Shown here: in pieces, positions 60,549 through 64,000 of the stretch
Position numbering within the stretch: the first letter of the stretch is position 1
Layout: every line of letters starts with the position of its first letter
DNA from: Ochromonas danica
Lineage: Eukaryota > Sar > Chrysophyceae > Chromulinales > Chromulinaceae
Direction: 5' to 3'
DNA: 64,000 bases
Assembly (NCBI GenBank): GCA_015146655.1
Contig: VKHL01000061.1
Span: forward strand, 98,500-162,499
Translations under genes and position numbers: made by a program
Notes under the pieces: generated by a model
The model's input: the letters and a program-made list of their open reading frames with translations, nothing else
Databases searched by the model: none
What the model was told of the DNA's origin: nothing

Positions 60549-63500
60549 ATGAATAAATTCAACCTCGCCATTAAAGATTTGGCGTCCTTTCATCAAGATC
60601 AAGATGTGAGTGATTTCCCTTTGTTTCTGATGGTAATAAGTCCGTTACCATTCTCATTGGCGTGATTTTCTGTCTCCCTTAAGGCTGCTTTAAACGAAAA
60701 GGAACTTGAAATCCTTGGAGGTCTAGGCTCCTTAGAGAAGAAGTTGTTCACCAATTTCTCGCAAGGTTTAACTGGCGACGAGCAAGATCTCGAAACTCGA
60801 CGCCAGATTTTTGGTCGTAATGACTTTCCTGAACCACCCTCCGTGACTTGGTTGGAGTTTTTCCTTGAAAGTTTCGAAGACACGACTATTATTGTTCTTA
60901 TCACTGCAGCGGTGGTGTCCTTTCTGGTGGGTATGTATGAAGACCCTTCGAAAGGCTGGATAGAGGGGGTTGCGATTCTGTCAGCTGTCCTCATCGTCGC
61001 GGTGGTGACGGCAACGAATAATTACAACAAAGAGTTGCAGTTCCGAAAACTTAATGCTGTGAAGGATGATGTGACTGTTCAAACTCTGCGTAGCGCCATC
61101 AATGTCAATGTCAACGTACGCGACCTGGTTGTTGGCGATATTGTCTTGCTCAATGCTGGCGATCGTGTTCCCGCTGATGGTTTGCTGGTCGATGGTAGTG
61201 ACGTCACAGTGAATGAGTCTTCCTTGACCGGTGAATCAGAGGATAAGAAGAAGACTCATCGTTCCTGGGGGGAGGGTGACCAATTCTTGCTTTCTGGAAC
61301 AACCCTATCAACAGGATACGCTAAGATGCTAGTCACTGCAGTTGGCGAACACTCACGCTGGGGGAAAACGCGTGCATTGATGACTACTGAGTCATCGCCT
61401 ACTCCTCTTCAGGAGAAGCTGGATACGCTGGCGAACCAGATTGGTCACTTTGGTATGGCTGCAGCCGGACTTACGTTCTCCGCTATGATAGCGCTTTGGT
61501 TCCTCAAGCCTGAGTGGAGAGATCCTGAAGTAAACTTTTATGAGTTCATGCTAAAAGCGTTCATCATGGCTGTTACGATCGTTGTCGTTGCTGTGCCCGA
61601 AGGCTTGCCGCTGGCGGTGACTCTTTCGCTTGCCTTTTCCACTCAGAAGATGATGCGAGACAACAATCTCATTCGCGTGCTAGCTGCATGTGAGACTATG
61701 GGCAATGCGACCAATATTTGTTCTGATAAGACTGGTACATTGACACAGAACCGCATGTCTGTCGTTGCTGGTTGGTTAGCTGGACAGTTTCATAACACAT
61801 TGACCTCTTCAGAGATATGCGGCTCTCTTGATCAGAGGGTTGTTGATTTTATTTGTGAAGGAGTGGCCGTAAATTCTACCGCGAGCATTTCTTCAGCGGA
61901 AGGTGATTTAACCGTGACCGGCAACAAGACTGAAGGCGCGTTGCTCATTTTTATCAAGCAATTCCTTGGTGCAGATTACTTGAAGTTGCGTTCTCATTTC
62001 TCTCCTAATCGAGGAGATCGTTTGATTACCTTCTCTAGTGCACGAAAGCGTATGAGCGTAGTTCTCTGTGATGAGCGTGGCGGCGTTTGTTATACCAAAG
62101 GCGCTTCTGAAATTATCCTGTCTCGTTGTTCCAAGATCAGTTTGGCTTCGGGTGAGGAGGTGGAGTTGTCGGAGGCACGTCGAAGAGAGATAATCGAGGT
62201 CATTGACCAGATGGCTAAAGGTGCTCTGCGTACCGTCGCCCTGGCGCACAGAGCCCTTCCTCAGCTGTTGTCATCGGAAAGTGATCCTGAAGAACTTGAG
62301 TGCGAGCTTGTGTTGGATGCAATTTTGGGCATTAAAGATCCTCTCCGTCCTGATGTCCCTGAAGCTGTTCGACAATGCCAACAGGCGGGCATCTTTGTAC
62401 GAATGGTAACGGGTGACAACATTGAGACAGCTAAAGCTATTGCCAAGGAATGCGGTATTCTTACCGAAGGAGGCTTAGCCATGGAAGGGCCAGATTTCCG
62501 CCGTTTAACCCCTCGCCAGTTGGATGAGATACTTCCCCGCCTTCAAGTGTTGGCTCGTTCCTCGCCGGATGACAAACATACGTTGGTCACGCGTTTGAAT
62601 GGTAAAAACCTGCCTGAAACTCCCGAAGCATGGCAAGCTATGCATCCAGACCGCAACTTTCTTGAGGAGCACGACAAATTATTGCCAGGCTATCGCGAGG
62701 AATGGATTAAGAGTCATGATGAACGTGGTCTGGTGGCTGAGGTGGTGGGAGTAACCGGTGATGGCACAAACGATGGACCGGCCCTCAAAGCTGGTGATGT
62801 CGGACTGTCTATGGGTCTCTCCGGCACTGAAGGTGAGCGATGAATCCCTATGATTGTCCAATTGTTTATTTAGCTCATAATATGTTTGCGTTATTATTTG
62901 GACAGTGGCTAAGGAAGCTTCCGACATTGTCATTCTTGATGACAATTTCTCTTCTATTGTTAAGTCCGTGATGTGGGGTCGTGCTGTTTTCGACAATATC
63001 CGCAAGTTTTTGCAGTTTCAACTTACAGTCAATGCAGTGGCGCTCACAGTTACCTTTCTCTCCGCCCTTGCGGGCAAAGAACCGCCCTTGAATGCTGTCA
63101 TGATGCTGTGGGTCAACCTTATCATGGACACGCTTGGTGCGCTGGCTCTTGGAACCGAACCTCCTTCTGCTACATTGTTGCAACGCAAACCTTATCGTCG
63201 CACAGCCAGTCTCATATCTCGCAAGATGACACGCAATATTCTTATCCAATTTTTCTTTCAAATGACAGTGTTGGGTTATGTTTTGCTTGCCGGTGCTGCG
63301 CATTTCAATGTCGTACCCCAGTCACGTGAGCACTTGACTGTTGTTTTCAACACTTTCGTGTTGTGTCAACTGTTCAACGAAATCAACGCTCGTTCCATTG
63401 GCAACGAAGTGAATGTCTTCCATAATCTTCACCGCAATCCTCTTTTCATCGCCATTCTGCTTTTCACTGCAGTCGCACAGTTCTTGATTGTTGAGTTTGG

Positions 63501-63819
63501 TGGAGATTTTGTGCGTACAACACCTTTGTCTGTACAGCAATGGAAGCAATGCGTGGCTCTGGCAGCCTTTTCTTTGCCATTGGGAGGGCTTATGCGCTGT
63601 CTTCCAGCTTCTGAACGAGAAGATGACTTTGCTCCGCTAGCGCCGCTGATGCGTGCCAGCTACGAAAAGGAAAAGGAGAAGCAAAATGTGTCGGAAAAGC
63701 GAGAAGGGCAAGATGGTTCATTGTCATTGTCTTTCATGTTCTGGGTGGCAGTAGTTGGTTTGGTGCCTTTGCTGGCTTGGCAGCAATTTGCGGATCATTG
63801 GTCTCCATTGCTTTTCTGA
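60549..63819 (+). CDS. P2B-type (plasma-membrane-like) Ca2+-ATPase
   Basis: Three exons: 60549-60605, 60684-62832 and 62906-63819, 1039 aa. Motifs in order: TGES loop (NESSLTGESED), VVAVPEGLPLAVTLSLAF in M4 (Ca2+ site), the phosphorylation motif CSDKTGTLTQNRM, nucleotide domain KGASEIIL, the hinge GVTGDGTNDGPALKAGDVG, DDNFSSIVKSVMWGR, and M5-M6 with NAVALTVTF and NAVMMLWVNLIMDTLGALAL. The DxxxD-like M6 and FNTFVLCQLFNEINAR are typical of PMCA. The start helix NLAIKDLA is PMCA-like. It exports Ca2+ from the cytosol. The C-terminus lacks an obvious long calmodulin tail and ends with a membrane helix. The stop codon lies ~104 bp from the telomere. Confidence 0.95.
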
Positions 63820-63923
63820 TCTCTCGGCCCCCGCTGATCTCTCGAGTTTTTATGCTCATAGATATTTTGTGCTAATATAAGCTGTTGTAGAGTAATTTTA
63901 CTTTCTTAATCTTCGGTTAAGTG

Positions 63924-64000
63924 TAGGGTTAGGGTTAGGGTTAGGGTTAGGGTTAGGGTTAGGGTTAGGGTTAGGGTTAGGGTTAGGGTTAGGGTTAGGG
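63924..64000 (+). repeat. telomere, (TTAGGG)n
   Basis: About 13 uninterrupted TTAGGG units running to the end of the window, G-rich strand 5'->3' toward the end, as expected at a right-hand chromosome terminus. No subtelomeric repeat lies between it and the last gene. Confidence 0.97.

Overview
The window is a eukaryotic chromosome arm that ends in a true telomere: the last ~77 bases (63924-64000) are a (TTAGGG)n array in the orientation of a right-hand chromosome end. Genes carry short GT-AG introns (about 45-130 bp). Many proteins begin with a signal peptide followed by an Ala-Phe type transit-peptide motif (AAAFAP in cytochrome c6, GAFQ in cpSRP54, HAFN in the Rdx protein, TAFRPF in the oligopeptidase). 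This, with cytochrome c6, a carotenoid oxygenase and a fibrillin, points to a photosynthetic alga with a secondary red plastid, most likely a stramenopile (ochrophyte). An IFT-A gene (WDR35/IFT121) implies a flagellated cell or stage. The species assignment is inference.

Layout. 1-2.2 kb: gene-poor, with an inverted duplication, microsatellites and a tRNA-Gly(GCC). 2.5-9.1 kb: two large single-exon GC-rich genes, a PPR-like helical-repeat protein and a methyltransferase-like/GT14 glycosyltransferase fusion, separated by a 63-bp minisatellite with an N gap. 9.1-12.4 kb: an AT-richer island with one intact ORF carrying an ADP-ribosyltransferase-fold (DUF3990-like) domain, flanked by a decayed HTH fragment and a frameshifted ABC1/UbiB-like kinase fragment; this is the most accessory-looking part. 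12.4-63.8 kb: dense conserved genes: Eaf6, WDR35, homocysteine S-methyltransferase, an ankyrin-TRP-like channel, eIF5B, a GNAT acetyltransferase, Rab18, HSP90, heat-shock factor, LSm3, PDH E1-alpha, TEN1 (CST telomere complex), an AT-hook-like plastid protein, a CAF16-like ABC ATPase, cpSRP54, an organellar M3 oligopeptidase, a SelT/W/H-like (Rdx) protein, a mitochondrial-carrier-family protein, an INPP4-like phosphatase, an EGF-like secreted protein, a 2OG-Fe(II) oxygenase, a fibrillin, a carotenoid cleavage oxygenase, a TAF12-like histone-fold protein, cytochrome c6 and a P2B Ca2+-ATPase whose stop codon lies only ~104 bp from the telomere.

Organisation. Genes alternate strands and form many head-to-head pairs with 110-460 bp between start codons (WDR35/HMT, eIF5B/GNAT, Rab18/HSP90, PDHA/TEN1, AT-hook/ABC, M3/Rdx, carrier/INPP4, 2OG/fibrillin), so shared bidirectional promoters are likely. 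HSP90 lies next to a heat-shock factor gene and has heat-shock-element-like sites upstream. Exon structures were built by eye from reading frames, GT-AG junctions and family conservation; they have not been tested against transcripts.
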